Source of the DNA: DASPJR01 sp035628505 | GTDB taxonomy: Bacteria; Planctomycetota; SZUA-567; H5-PLA8 | Direction: 5' to 3' | DNA: 64,000 nt | Assembly (NCBI GenBank): GCA_035628505.1 | Contig: DASPJR010000067.1 | Span: forward strand, 1 to 64,000 | In this document: positions 9,865 to 18,287 of the stretch, piece by piece | Numbering within the stretch: position 1 is the first letter of the stretch | Layout: every line of letters begins with the position of its first letter | Position numbers and translations under genes: made by a program | Notes under the pieces: generated by a model | The model's input: the letters and a program-made list of their open reading frames with translations, nothing else | What the model was told of the DNA's origin: nothing | The model's database searches: none

Positions 9865-10566
9865 ATGCGCGGCTTGTTTCTCTTTTGCTTCATCCTTTCT
9901 GCAGCGGCTGCGCCAGCCCAGGAGCAGCCGAAAGTCAGCTTCACGCGCATCATCAAGCCCATCCTTGAAACGGCGTGTGTTAAATGCCACGGCGCAGATC
10001 GCTGGCACGGCGGGCTGCGGATTGACACGAAAGAGCTTGCCTTCGAGAGCGGCGACAACGGCGTTTCGATTGTTCCAGGCAAGCCCCGCAGCAGTTCGCT
10101 CTACACGACGCTCGTACTAGCCAGCGACAATCCGCGTGTGATGCCGCCCAACGGGCGCGAAGCCGTCAGCAAGGAGCAGATCGAGTATGTCCGTCGCTGG
10201 ATTGAAGAAGGCGCCGAGTGGCCTGAGGGCATCGAGCTCAAGCGCGTGGACAAGATCCCTTTTTCGGTGGTCGGCGGAATTCTGCAGCAGTCCTGCCTGC
10301 AGTGCCACCAATCGCAGAAAAAAGAAGGTGGCGTACGGCTCGACACGCGCGAGGAGGCCTTGAAAGGCAGCGCCAAAGGTCCTGTTATCGTGCCGTACGA
10401 CGGCGACGCCAGCCCGCTCTACCGCTCACTGCTCTCTCCGGGAGTTCACGACAAAAATCCGCCGCGTCTGCTGACGGAAGAAGACAAGCAGGCACTCCGG
10501 GAGTGGATCAACCAGGGCGCGACGTGGCCTGAAGACATCGAGCTGAGCGTTCCAAAGCCCAAATAA
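9865..10566 (+). CDS. Exported planctomycete-type cytochrome c-like protein, two heme-binding motifs
   Basis: About 233 aa from the ATG at 9865, which has gggaaag 9 nt upstream and is followed at once by a signal peptide (MRGLFLFCFILSAAAAPAQ). An in-frame ATG at 9835 exists but would bury the signal. Two PSCyt1-type domains each contain a CxxCH motif: CVKCHG near residue 38 and CLQCHQ near residue 144. Each is followed by the family pattern GGxRxDTxE and a VPGKPxSSxLY-like or SPLYRSL turn. PSCyt1 is a planctomycete-enriched periplasmic c-type cytochrome domain. It lies 68 nt after the FAD oxidoreductase, in the same orientation, suggesting a shared redox function. Confidence 0.88.
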   Translation: MRGLFLFCFILSAAAAPAQEQPKVSFTRIIKPILETACVKCHGADRWHGGLRIDTKELAFESGDNGVSIVPGKPRSSSLYTTLVLASDNPRVMPPNGREAVSKEQIEYVRRWIEEGAEWPEGIELKRVDKIPFSVVGGILQQSCLQCHQSQKKEGGVRLDTREEALKGSAKGPVIVPYDGDASPLYRSLLSPGVHDKNPPRLLTEEDKQALREWINQGATWPEDIELSVPKPK

Positions 10567-10628
10567 TCTTCTTTCGCTGCGCGGTGGAATTGGATAATAA
10601 CTACAGCATCAAATGGAGGGGAATGCCC

Positions 10629-11528
10629 ATGGCTGAACTTTCACGACGCGACATGATCAAAGGTGCCGCAGGCGCGGCTGTAGTTGCTGCCAGCGGAACG
10701 CTCCTGGCGCCGCAGAACGCTCACGCTGCGGATGACGATCCGGCCTGGAAGATCAAGAATGGGCGCATCACGCAATCGGTGATTCACTGGTGCTTCAAAC
10801 CCATGCCCCTCGAGACACTGGCCAAGGCCGCGGCTGAACTGGGCATCAAGTCGGTCGAACTGATTCCGCCCGAGGAATGGCCAATCCTTAAAAAGTACGG
10901 CCTGACCTGCGCGATCGCTGGAAGCCACGGCTTTGTCAAAGGCTTCAATCACGTTGAAAACCACGAGATGTGTATTGAAAAGATCAAGAAGTCCGTCGAT
11001 GCGTCGGCCGAGTTCGGCTGCCCCAACGTGATCACGTTTTCAGGAATGCGCGAAAAGATGTCCGACGAAGAAGGATTGAAGAACACGGTCGACGGCATCA
11101 AGAAAGTGATCGGTTACTGCGAAGAGAAAAAGGTGAATCTCTGCATCGAGATGCTCAACAGCAAAGTCAACGTTGAGATGAAAGGGCATCCCGGTTATCA
11201 GTGCGACAACCTGCCCTTCGCGATGGAAGTCTGCAAAAAAGTGGGCTCGCCGCGCATGAAGATTCTCTTCGACATTTACCACGTCCAGATCATGCATGGC
11301 GATATCATCGCGCGAATCAAGGAATGCAAGGATTACATCGGGCACATCCACACAGCCGGAAATCCCGGCCGCAACGAGATCGACGAGACGCAGGAAATCA
11401 ATTACCCGCCGGTCATGAAGGCGCTGCTGGACGTCGGTTACAAAGGATTTGTCGGGCAGGAATTCATACCCAAGCGCGAAGACAAGATCGCTTCACTCCG
11501 CCAGGCCGCGCGGATCTGCGACGTGTGA
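10629..11528 (+). CDS. Tat-exported hydroxypyruvate-isomerase-like TIM-barrel protein
   Basis: About 299 aa. The start at 10629 lies 9 nt after GGAGG; an ATG at 10623 is also possible. The N-terminus is a twin-arginine signal (LSRRDMIKGAAGAAVVAASG, then an AHA cleavage site). The mature protein is an AP-endonuclease-2-type sugar isomerase/epimerase barrel. Metal-binding residues are seen in LCIEMLNSK, LFDIYHVQIMHG, GHIHTAGNPGRNE and GFVGQEFIPK. Family members interconvert hydroxypyruvate and tartronate semialdehyde or epimerise sugars. Tat-exported forms are common in planctomycetes, and their true substrates are mostly unknown. It belongs to the run of exported proteins from 7.8 kb onwards. 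Confidence 0.88.
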   Translation: MAELSRRDMIKGAAGAAVVAASGTLLAPQNAHAADDDPAWKIKNGRITQSVIHWCFKPMPLETLAKAAAELGIKSVELIPPEEWPILKKYGLTCAIAGSHGFVKGFNHVENHEMCIEKIKKSVDASAEFGCPNVITFSGMREKMSDEEGLKNTVDGIKKVIGYCEEKKVNLCIEMLNSKVNVEMKGHPGYQCDNLPFAMEVCKKVGSPRMKILFDIYHVQIMHGDIIARIKECKDYIGHIHTAGNPGRNEIDETQEINYPPVMKALLDVGYKGFVGQEFIPKREDKIASLRQAARICDV

Positions 11529-11562
11529 GCCTCTGTAGCGCAGCGTGAAATGAGCCTTCGTA

Positions 11563-11583
11563 GTACGGGCGTCTCGCTCGTAC
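11563..11583. terminator. Hairpin between convergent genes
   Basis: GTACGGGCG and CGCTCGTAC form a 9-bp stem with one G-T wobble around a TCT loop, located between two convergent genes. There is no clear T-run on either side, so it may instead be a copy of a dispersed hairpin repeat that also blocks transcription from both sides. Confidence 0.4.
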
Positions 11584-11614
11584 AGTTGCGCGACTTTACG
11601 CCGCTTGCCCAGTT

Positions 11615-13429
11615 CTACTTCGCCGGCACAAGGCGAATGTTGAATTCGATTTCTTTAAGCGCTTCCTGCAGTTTTGTGTAGAACGCATCGTCCGTCAGCG
11701 CCGGGCGGTGGATCTTCAGGAACATGTCGGCATAAATTTTTTCCACATCCAGGAAAAGCGACTTGAGCTGCGACATGTAACCTTCGGCGCTAATCTCGAT
11801 CCGGCAGTCTGCCGGACACTGCACTGCGAAAGCGCCATCCTTGAACGCGCTCTTTGAACGTTCAGTGCGGCCCTGGGCGCTGTATTCAATCACGCGCACA
11901 ATTCCGTTCAGCTTGGCGCCGCTTTTCTCGTCTTTCACAGTGCCACGCACAGTAGAAACAGGCACAGCCGGTGCCTTGTAGTCGGCGCCTTCAAAGAAGA
12001 TAGGGCTCGTCACCGCGAACTGCGTTTTGGGATCTGTGCCGTAGACTTTCACGGCGTACCAGGCGGTGCCTTCTTCCTTGATGTCGAATTCTACAGTATG
12101 GTATTTGGCCGCGGCAGGCGCAGCGAAGCTTTTCCAGACAGCGCCGTTGCGCAGCACGTCGACTTTGCTCACGCCCACGTCTTTGCGCGGATCGGCATAG
12201 TCCACACCATTCCAGGCCTCGATGCGCGCCTTCAGCACCTGCACTCCGGCAGGAATAACGTCGCCAATCCCGTGCTCGCCGGCCGTGAAGAGCACCAGTG
12301 GGCCTGTCGTTGCGAAGGTCTTGCGCTTGCGCACGGCCTCAATGATTTTTGGCATGCTCAGCGGAATTTCCGGCTGCTCGCGTTTGCCAAGATAAACAAA
12401 GGTGCGCGTGTCGCCCGGGCGCTCACCTTTGCGGTCGTAGCAAACATCCGTGAAGCCGCAGATCGCGAAGCGAAGTCCGCGGTTGAACAGATAATAGGCA
12501 AGTTTCTCGTCGGCCGCATGGCCTGGCGCGTCGCAGAAAATATCGAGTGCCTCCAGCGACCAGGGCGCGCCCACGACGTCGAAGGGCAGTTCGCGTGCAA
12601 TGTTGCCAACGCTTTCCTTTGTTCCACCATATTCGCGTGTGGGGTGGCTGTAGACTGCCAGCGTGCCCAGGTTTTTCATGGCACGCAGGATTTCAAAGTG
12701 CGTGAAGCCTTCGTGCTTGCCGGCTTTTCCGCTGAACGCCTGATAGTCATTGCCGCCCACGGCTTCCTGGTACGTCTTCGGCACGCCGAGCGGAAAAGCG
12801 GCCATGTGGCCGAGGTGATCTTTGGGGTGCTCCATGCCCCACGTACACAGAAAATCAGCGTCGGACGATTTTCGCGAAAGCGTGTCAAGCTGCTGCGGGG
12901 TCATCTGCGGCGCATGCCAGGTGCTCCAGGCCTGCGCGAACGAAACCCAGTCCTCACCTTCGGCCCGCGCGATGGGGATGACGCGCGCCATGTCGACGTT
13001 GAACTGCATTTCGCCGTGTACGACGTGAACATGTACATCGCCGCCAAACCAGCCTTTGCCATGGATGTCCACTAAGCGTTCGAGTGCCGCTTCGACGCGC
13101 GTAGTCTCCCCGGCGCGAATTAAAAGCTTTGTTTTAAATGGCAGGAAATCGAATGGGCGAGAGACAACGACCTCGACCTCACCTTCCGGCAGCGTCTGTT
13201 TCAATTCGCCGGCAGTCCAGAAGCGCGGAAGCCCGCCATAGGCGAGGTCCACTCCGGAGACGTCTTTGCCCCAGCGGGCCACCTTGTCACTCGTCAGGAG
13301 AGAAACGCGCGCATGAAGCGGCTTCCTGGTCGCCTTGTCGAAAATTTGGATCTGCAATGTTCCATCGGCTGCGAAGCTTGCTGAACAAAGCAGAGCCAGG
13401 CCCAAAAGGACCGCGGAAGGACTCTTCAT
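11615..13429 (-). CDS. Exported CehA/McbA-family metallohydrolase (PHP-like)
   Basis: About 604 aa from the ATG at 13429, which has GGAG 9 nt upstream and opens a signal peptide (MKSPSAVLLGLALLCSASFA). An N-terminal carboxypeptidase-regulatory-like beta domain is followed by the metallohydrolase core. The core has the metal motif GGDVHVHVVHGE near residue 140 and later metal ligands in CTWGMEHPKDHLGHMA, AVYSHPTREYG and FAICGFTDVCYD. CehA/McbA proteins hydrolyse carbamate or phosphonate-type substrates in characterised cases, but planctomycete members are numerous and unassigned. It is convergent with the isomerase gene and divergent from the large kinase (65 nt apart). Confidence 0.85.
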   Translation of the reverse strand: MKSPSAVLLGLALLCSASFAADGTLQIQIFDKATRKPLHARVSLLTSDKVARWGKDVSGVDLAYGGLPRFWTAGELKQTLPEGEVEVVVSRPFDFLPFKTKLLIRAGETTRVEAALERLVDIHGKGWFGGDVHVHVVHGEMQFNVDMARVIPIARAEGEDWVSFAQAWSTWHAPQMTPQQLDTLSRKSSDADFLCTWGMEHPKDHLGHMAAFPLGVPKTYQEAVGGNDYQAFSGKAGKHEGFTHFEILRAMKNLGTLAVYSHPTREYGGTKESVGNIARELPFDVVGAPWSLEALDIFCDAPGHAADEKLAYYLFNRGLRFAICGFTDVCYDRKGERPGDTRTFVYLGKREQPEIPLSMPKIIEAVRKRKTFATTGPLVLFTAGEHGIGDVIPAGVQVLKARIEAWNGVDYADPRKDVGVSKVDVLRNGAVWKSFAAPAAAKYHTVEFDIKEEGTAWYAVKVYGTDPKTQFAVTSPIFFEGADYKAPAVPVSTVRGTVKDEKSGAKLNGIVRVIEYSAQGRTERSKSAFKDGAFAVQCPADCRIEISAEGYMSQLKSLFLDVEKIYADMFLKIHRPALTDDAFYTKLQEALKEIEFNIRLVPAK

Positions 13430-13494
13430 GGTGCTTTTCTCCACACAGTTCAGGCTGGACACTCCAGATATATCTCCGTAAGATACCTGTAATT

Positions 13495-16400
13495 ATGGCA
13501 TCCGATCCGCAGCATATCCCGTCTTCCGGCGAAGCCGCGGCCGTATCGCCGTCTGGGCAGGGCAGCGCCGGTTTTGGCACGCCATCAATTCCGATTCAGG
13601 ATCTGAGCGGCGATAAGCTCGTTCACAGTGCTCCAAAAAGCAATTTCAACAACAGCGCGGTGCCTACGCTCGGCGGAATTCCGCTGCTGGCCAAGCTCGG
13701 CCAGGGAGGAATGGGCGCTGTTTATTATGGCATACACCCCAGATTGAAGCAGGAGGTGGCTGTAAAAGTTCTTCCCTTCCCGCTTCTCGCATCGCAGCCG
13801 GATCTGGTGAAGCGATTCTTTTTCGAAGCTCAGCTCGCGGCAAAGATCAAATCGCCGCATCTAGTGAGCGTTTCGGACGTCAATGAAGAAAACGGCTTGT
13901 TCTACCTGGTTATGGAGTACGTAACGGGCAAGTCGGCCGGAAGCTATCTGCGCCAGCTCAAGAAGTCCGGCCAGACCGGACTTGATGAATCGGACGCCCT
14001 TGATCTCTGCATTGCTGCAACGATGGGCCTGGCGATCGCGCACGCTGAAGGCATCATTCACCGCGACATCAAGCCCGACAATATTCTTCTGCCGCTGTCG
14101 CGTGACCGAAATCAATACGACTTCTGCGCGGCAAAGCTGGCCGATCTGGGGCTCGCGCGTGCCGAAGAATTCGGGCAGTCGCTGACGGGCTCAAACGCCG
14201 CTGTCGGAACGCCGGGCTACATGGCGCCCGAGCAGGCCATGGATGCGCGGAAGGTCAAGAAGCCCGCGGACATCTACAGCATGGGCGCATCGCTTTACGC
14301 GCTGCTGGTCGGGCATGCGGCATTCACCGGCAACACGCCCATGGAGATCATGTTTGCGGCCGTGCAAAACCCGCATGTGCCGGTCATCCAGCTCAGGCCG
14401 GAGATCAGTTCCGCGACCTCGGCCCTCATCGATTGCTGCTTGAGCAAAGATCCGGCGCAGCGCTATGTGGATGCATCGGCGCTGCTCGAAGCACTGCGCG
14501 TCTGCCGCAAGGCTGTTTCGGAGCCCTCCGTCACCTTCCAGGCCATCGAGCAGCTAACGGTTTTGCGGAATGCGCACGAGGTCGGCAAGGCAATCGAATC
14601 GAGCATTCCGGGGCACATCCAACCGCCAGCCATTCCGCAATCCCCTGTACCACGCAGCAGAACAGCGCAGCCGCCGCCGCTTCCCAGGTCACTCGCAGGC
14701 GCCGATCCCTTCCGGCCGCCGTCACTGCCGACGACATCGCGAGCGGGCGGGCCCATCAGCATGCCGCCGCCTCTACCCCGCTCGCGCGCCGTTTCGCAGG
14801 GCGCGTCGCTTAGCGCCAGGCCCCACAACGACTATGCCGCGCCGGTGCCTGCACCCGTATCCGCACCGGCGCCGGCGCCGATTTCGGCTCCTGCGCCCGC
14901 GCCGGCTCCAGCTCCGCAGCGGCATGCGCACGAACCGGTCGTGCAGCGCCGCGGCGCCGGCGTGCTCACGACGATTCTGGTGCTTGTGGGGCTCGCAGCC
15001 GCCGGAGGCGTCGGCTATTGGCAATGGAATGAGTACACCTTTACGACGCAGATGGCGCAGGCGCTCGCGATGGCGCAGGAGGGCGTCGACGGTGATGACA
15101 AGAGCGTCGAAAAGGGCATCCGCATCCTCGATGATTTCCAGGTACGCTTCAGCAGCCGCTCGGCAATGGAACGCTCGAAAGTTCATGACCTGCTGGATCT
15201 CCTGACAACACGGCGCACCGCGCTGGCTGCCCGACGCGAATCGTTCGATTCGGCTATCAAGGACTTTAAGCGGCTCCTGGACAGCGACCCCGACGGCGCC
15301 GAACAGGCGCTGAAAAAGGCCAGGAGCATCGGCACAAACGACGGCGGGCAGAGTTTTCCCGATCTGATCAAAGACATGACGCCCAGCCTTGCCGATCGCG
15401 AGAAGGAGCTTGCGCTGGCGCGCGCGGCTTACGAGAAGAGAAAACGCGACGCACAGGAAGCCGCGCAACGCAAGGAATTTGAACAGCACCTCGATGCCGC
15501 GCGTGAATCATCCAGTCGCGGCGACTGGGTCGCGGTCGAAAAGAGCATCGACAAAGCAATGGTGGCGCTGGGCACGCAGCCGCATCCCTCGCGCAGCACC
15601 GCCGAAGGCCTGCTGGCAACTGCAAAAGCCGAGCAGCGCAAACCTGGCGAATTTGCCGAGCGCATCAAGCGCGGAGAGGAAGCTCTGCAGGCGAAGGAGT
15701 TCGAAAAGGCCCGCAGCACTTTTGAAGACGCTCGCAAGCTGTGGCCGGACGCGCCTGACATCAAGAAGGCCGAAATGGGTCTGCAGGCTGCCATGCAGGG
15801 CCTTTCGCAGCAGTCGTATGAAGCGCACATCGCTGACGCGCAGCGCGCGATGGCCGCAAAGAAATGGACCGAAGCCAAGGATTGTTACGCTCGCGCGCTC
15901 GGCGAAAAGCCGAACGACGCCCAGGCCCGGCAGGGAATGCTCGCGGCCGAACGCGCGGCGCTTGATGAATCGTATGAAACCGCGATCACCACCGCACGCG
16001 CTGCGCTCAAAGAAAAGAAATGGGCGCAGGCGGAAGTGGCCTTCAAGCAGGCGCTGATCGCGCGCCCGCAGGACACTGCCGCCATGACTGGCATCGAGGA
16101 AGTCCAGAGCTACGCCCTCAAAGACCGCTACAACGAAGCCATGAAGCAGGGGCGCGAGGCCAATGAGAAGCGGGACTGGGAGCGCGCAGAGCTGGCGTTC
16201 TTGCGAGCGCTCAAGGAGATTCCCGGAGACGAACCGGCGCAACGCGGACTTACCGCTGCCCGCGCGGGTGCCTCGGAAGACCGGTACGAAAACGCGATGA
16301 AGGAAGGCCGCGCGCTGCTTGAACGCCATAAATGGAACGAAGCGACAACCGTGTTCAACCTGGCGCTGAGGGAGCGTGCTGGCGATGTGGCGGCGCTCAA

Positions 16401-17598
16401 GGGAATCGACAAAGCAAAAGAAGGTGATCTCCAGGATCGCTTCACGGCCGCAGTGAACGAAGGGCGGGAAGCTATTTCGCGGGAACGCTGGAAAGACGCC
16501 GTTGCTGATTTCAATCGAGCGCTAAGTATCCGGCCACGTGCAAAAGAGGCTGAAATCGGCCTTGTCGATACATCCAAGGGCATGCACCGCTTCGGCACGA
16601 AGTATCTGGCTGGAACAGGCGTGCTGAAAGATCCCGCGCAGGCCGCCGACTGGTTCCGGGCAGCCGCAGAATTGGGACTGGCCGAATCGCAGCATGAGCT
16701 GGCTCTGCTGTATTACCGTGGCAACGGAGTGGCGCAGAATTACAACGAAGCATTCAAATGGTTCAGCAAGGCCGCCGAGCAGGGCATCGCTGCTGCGCAG
16801 AACTGGCTGGGCGCAATGTACCAGCAGGGCCTTGGCACGCGCGCCAGCGCAAGCTCAGCACGCGACTGGTACCAGCGGGCGGCCGAGCAGAACTATATCA
16901 TGGCGCAGCGGAACCTCGGGGACATGTACTATTACGGACAGGGCATCGGACAGGATCATGGCGAAGCAGCGCGCTGGTACCGCCGCGCGGCTGACAACAA
17001 CGATCCCGTGGCGCAGGACCGCATCGGCTACATGTATCAGACCGGCGAAGGGCTGCCAAAAGATTTCGCCGAAGCGGCCCGCTGGTACCAGCGCTCGGCC
17101 GAGCAGGGCCATGCGCCGGCACAGAATAATCTCGGTTACATGTACGAACGCGAAGATTTGGGATTTAAGCGCAACTATGAGGAAGCCATGAAGTGGTACC
17201 GCATGGCCAGCGACCGCGGCGATGCGCGCGGCCAGACCAATTTAGGCCTCATGTACCTGAACGGGATGGGCACTCAGAAGGACTACAACGAAGCGCTGAA
17301 TCTCTTCCGCAAAGCGGCCGAGCAGAATCATCCGCGCGGCCAGAACTGGCTGGGATTCATGTATGAAAACGGGCGCGGCGTGAAGAAGGATCACGCTGAA
17401 GCTTTCAAGTGGTGGCGGCTGGGCGCAGAAGGCGGTGACATGCTGGCGCAGTGGAATCTGGCGGTGTGCTACGTTGACGGCCGCGGCTGCCAGAAAGATC
17501 CAGGTGAGGCGGTGAAATGGTACAAGAAAGCCGCCGCGCAGGGCCACGAAGAAGCACAGAAAGAACTCCGTAAACTGGGTATCACCAGCTTCAACTGA
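13495..17598 (+). CDS. Large Hanks-type Ser/Thr kinase with TM segment, TPR-like helices and Sel1 repeats
   Basis: About 1367 aa from the ATG at 13495. The frame is open to 13138, but that would overlap the divergent gene. The kinase domain spans residues 60-330: glycine loop LGQGGMGAVYYG, AVKVLP lysine, HRDIKPDNILL near residue 186, ADLGLA (DLG in place of DFG), GTPGYMAPEQ. A Pro/Ala-rich linker leads to a membrane helix near residue 490 (VLTTILVLVGLAAAGGVGYW). Beyond it lie long helical repeats of TPR type (AxxAMxAxKWxEAKDCYxRAL). From about residue 1030 to the end there are at least nine Sel1 repeats (AAExGxAxAQxxLGxMYxxGxG). It looks like a membrane receptor kinase whose outer part binds protein partners. 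Confidence 0.92.
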   Translation: MASDPQHIPSSGEAAAVSPSGQGSAGFGTPSIPIQDLSGDKLVHSAPKSNFNNSAVPTLGGIPLLAKLGQGGMGAVYYGIHPRLKQEVAVKVLPFPLLASQPDLVKRFFFEAQLAAKIKSPHLVSVSDVNEENGLFYLVMEYVTGKSAGSYLRQLKKSGQTGLDESDALDLCIAATMGLAIAHAEGIIHRDIKPDNILLPLSRDRNQYDFCAAKLADLGLARAEEFGQSLTGSNAAVGTPGYMAPEQAMDARKVKKPADIYSMGASLYALLVGHAAFTGNTPMEIMFAAVQNPHVPVIQLRPEISSATSALIDCCLSKDPAQRYVDASALLEALRVCRKAVSEPSVTFQAIEQLTVLRNAHEVGKAIESSIPGHIQPPAIPQSPVPRSRTAQPPPLPRSLAGADPFRPPSLPTTSRAGGPISMPPPLPRSRAVSQGASLSARPHNDYAAPVPAPVSAPAPAPISAPAPAPAPAPQRHAHEPVVQRRGAGVLTTILVLVGLAAAGGVGYWQWNEYTFTTQMAQALAMAQEGVDGDDKSVEKGIRILDDFQVRFSSRSAMERSKVHDLLDLLTTRRTALAARRESFDSAIKDFKRLLDSDPDGAEQALKKARSIGTNDGGQSFPDLIKDMTPSLADREKELALARAAYEKRKRDAQEAAQRKEFEQHLDAARESSSRGDWVAVEKSIDKAMVALGTQPHPSRSTAEGLLATAKAEQRKPGEFAERIKRGEEALQAKEFEKARSTFEDARKLWPDAPDIKKAEMGLQAAMQGLSQQSYEAHIADAQRAMAAKKWTEAKDCYARALGEKPNDAQARQGMLAAERAALDESYETAITTARAALKEKKWAQAEVAFKQALIARPQDTAAMTGIEEVQSYALKDRYNEAMKQGREANEKRDWERAELAFLRALKEIPGDEPAQRGLTAARAGASEDRYENAMKEGRALLERHKWNEATTVFNLALRERAGDVAALKGIDKAKEGDLQDRFTAAVNEGREAISRERWKDAVADFNRALSIRPRAKEAEIGLVDTSKGMHRFGTKYLAGTGVLKDPAQAADWFRAAAELGLAESQHELALLYYRGNGVAQNYNEAFKWFSKAAEQGIAAAQNWLGAMYQQGLGTRASASSARDWYQRAAEQNYIMAQRNLGDMYYYGQGIGQDHGEAARWYRRAADNNDPVAQDRIGYMYQTGEGLPKDFAEAARWYQRSAEQGHAPAQNNLGYMYEREDLGFKRNYEEAMKWYRMASDRGDARGQTNLGLMYLNGMGTQKDYNEALNLFRKAAEQNHPRGQNWLGFMYENGRGVKKDHAEAFKWWRLGAEGGDMLAQWNLAVCYVDGRGCQKDPGEAVKWYKKAAAQGHEEAQKELRKLGITSFN

Positions 17599-17628
17599 TC
17601 TTCTGCCCGAAGGAAAGGTTTACATCCT

Positions 17629-18282
17629 GTGCGCGCGACAATACTCATCTTTGTGATTTGTCTCTGCGGATGCGGAACTGTTACCACACCGTGGGCGAAG
17701 TCGCCGCCTGCGGCGCAACCGGAAAAAGACGACGAGTGGTCGAGCCCAGAAGAGAAAAAGTATGCGCAGTGGAGCAATGACTTTACGGCTCTGCTTGTGA
17801 AGCAGGATTACGCCGCGGCGTACGCGCTCTGCTCCAGCCATCTAAGAGCACAGATGACGCAAGCAGAGTTTGAATCGGCACAGCAGAAGCTGCGAAAGGA
17901 ATTTGGAACGCCGCTGAAAATCAAGCCTGTCTTTTCAGTGAATACCGAGAAAGAGGAGCTTGCCGGTCCGAATTACAAACCGCCGAAAAAACCGAACGCG
18001 GACTCTGACCTGGATCCGAAAGTCGAAGAAGGCATCCGCAAGATGGTCGCGCTCGACGCGGTTGGCACTCTGCCGGACAGCGTACCACTCGACATTCGCC
18101 GGGCCAGCGTGCGAAGTGAAGTGGTGCTCGATCCGGCCACGCTGCCGGCTAATGTGCGTCCCGCCGGCAAGCCCGCCCCCGATGAAGAGTACATCTGTCT
18201 GCTGACGATGGTTCTGGTGGAAGAAAACGGGCAGCTCCGCGTCGCCCATCTGTGGCAGCGCTGGCCCAACATTCTGGACTAA
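17629..18282 (+). CDS. Putative lipoprotein of unknown function
   Basis: A 217-aa protein starting at a GTG that has AGGAAAGG 10 nt upstream. The N-terminus MRATILIFVICLCGCGTV contains a lipobox (LCGC), so it is probably lipid-anchored. The mature part is soluble and charged, with no family I can name; helices around residues 45-85 (SNDFTALLVKQDYAAAYALC) resemble DUF3887/NTF2-like lipoproteins, which is only a guess. It follows the large kinase by 30 nt and may be co-transcribed with it. Confidence 0.7.
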   Translation: MRATILIFVICLCGCGTVTTPWAKSPPAAQPEKDDEWSSPEEKKYAQWSNDFTALLVKQDYAAAYALCSSHLRAQMTQAEFESAQQKLRKEFGTPLKIKPVFSVNTEKEELAGPNYKPPKKPNADSDLDPKVEEGIRKMVALDAVGTLPDSVPLDIRRASVRSEVVLDPATLPANVRPAGKPAPDEEYICLLTMVLVEENGQLRVAHLWQRWPNILD

Positions 18283-18287
18283 AACGC

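Noticed and set aside
13138..13494. 119-residue N-terminal extension of the large kinase
   Set aside because: It lies antisense to the start of the metallohydrolase gene and its signal peptide, has Arg/Pro-rich shadow composition, and the ATG at 13495 begins a plausible kinase leader.
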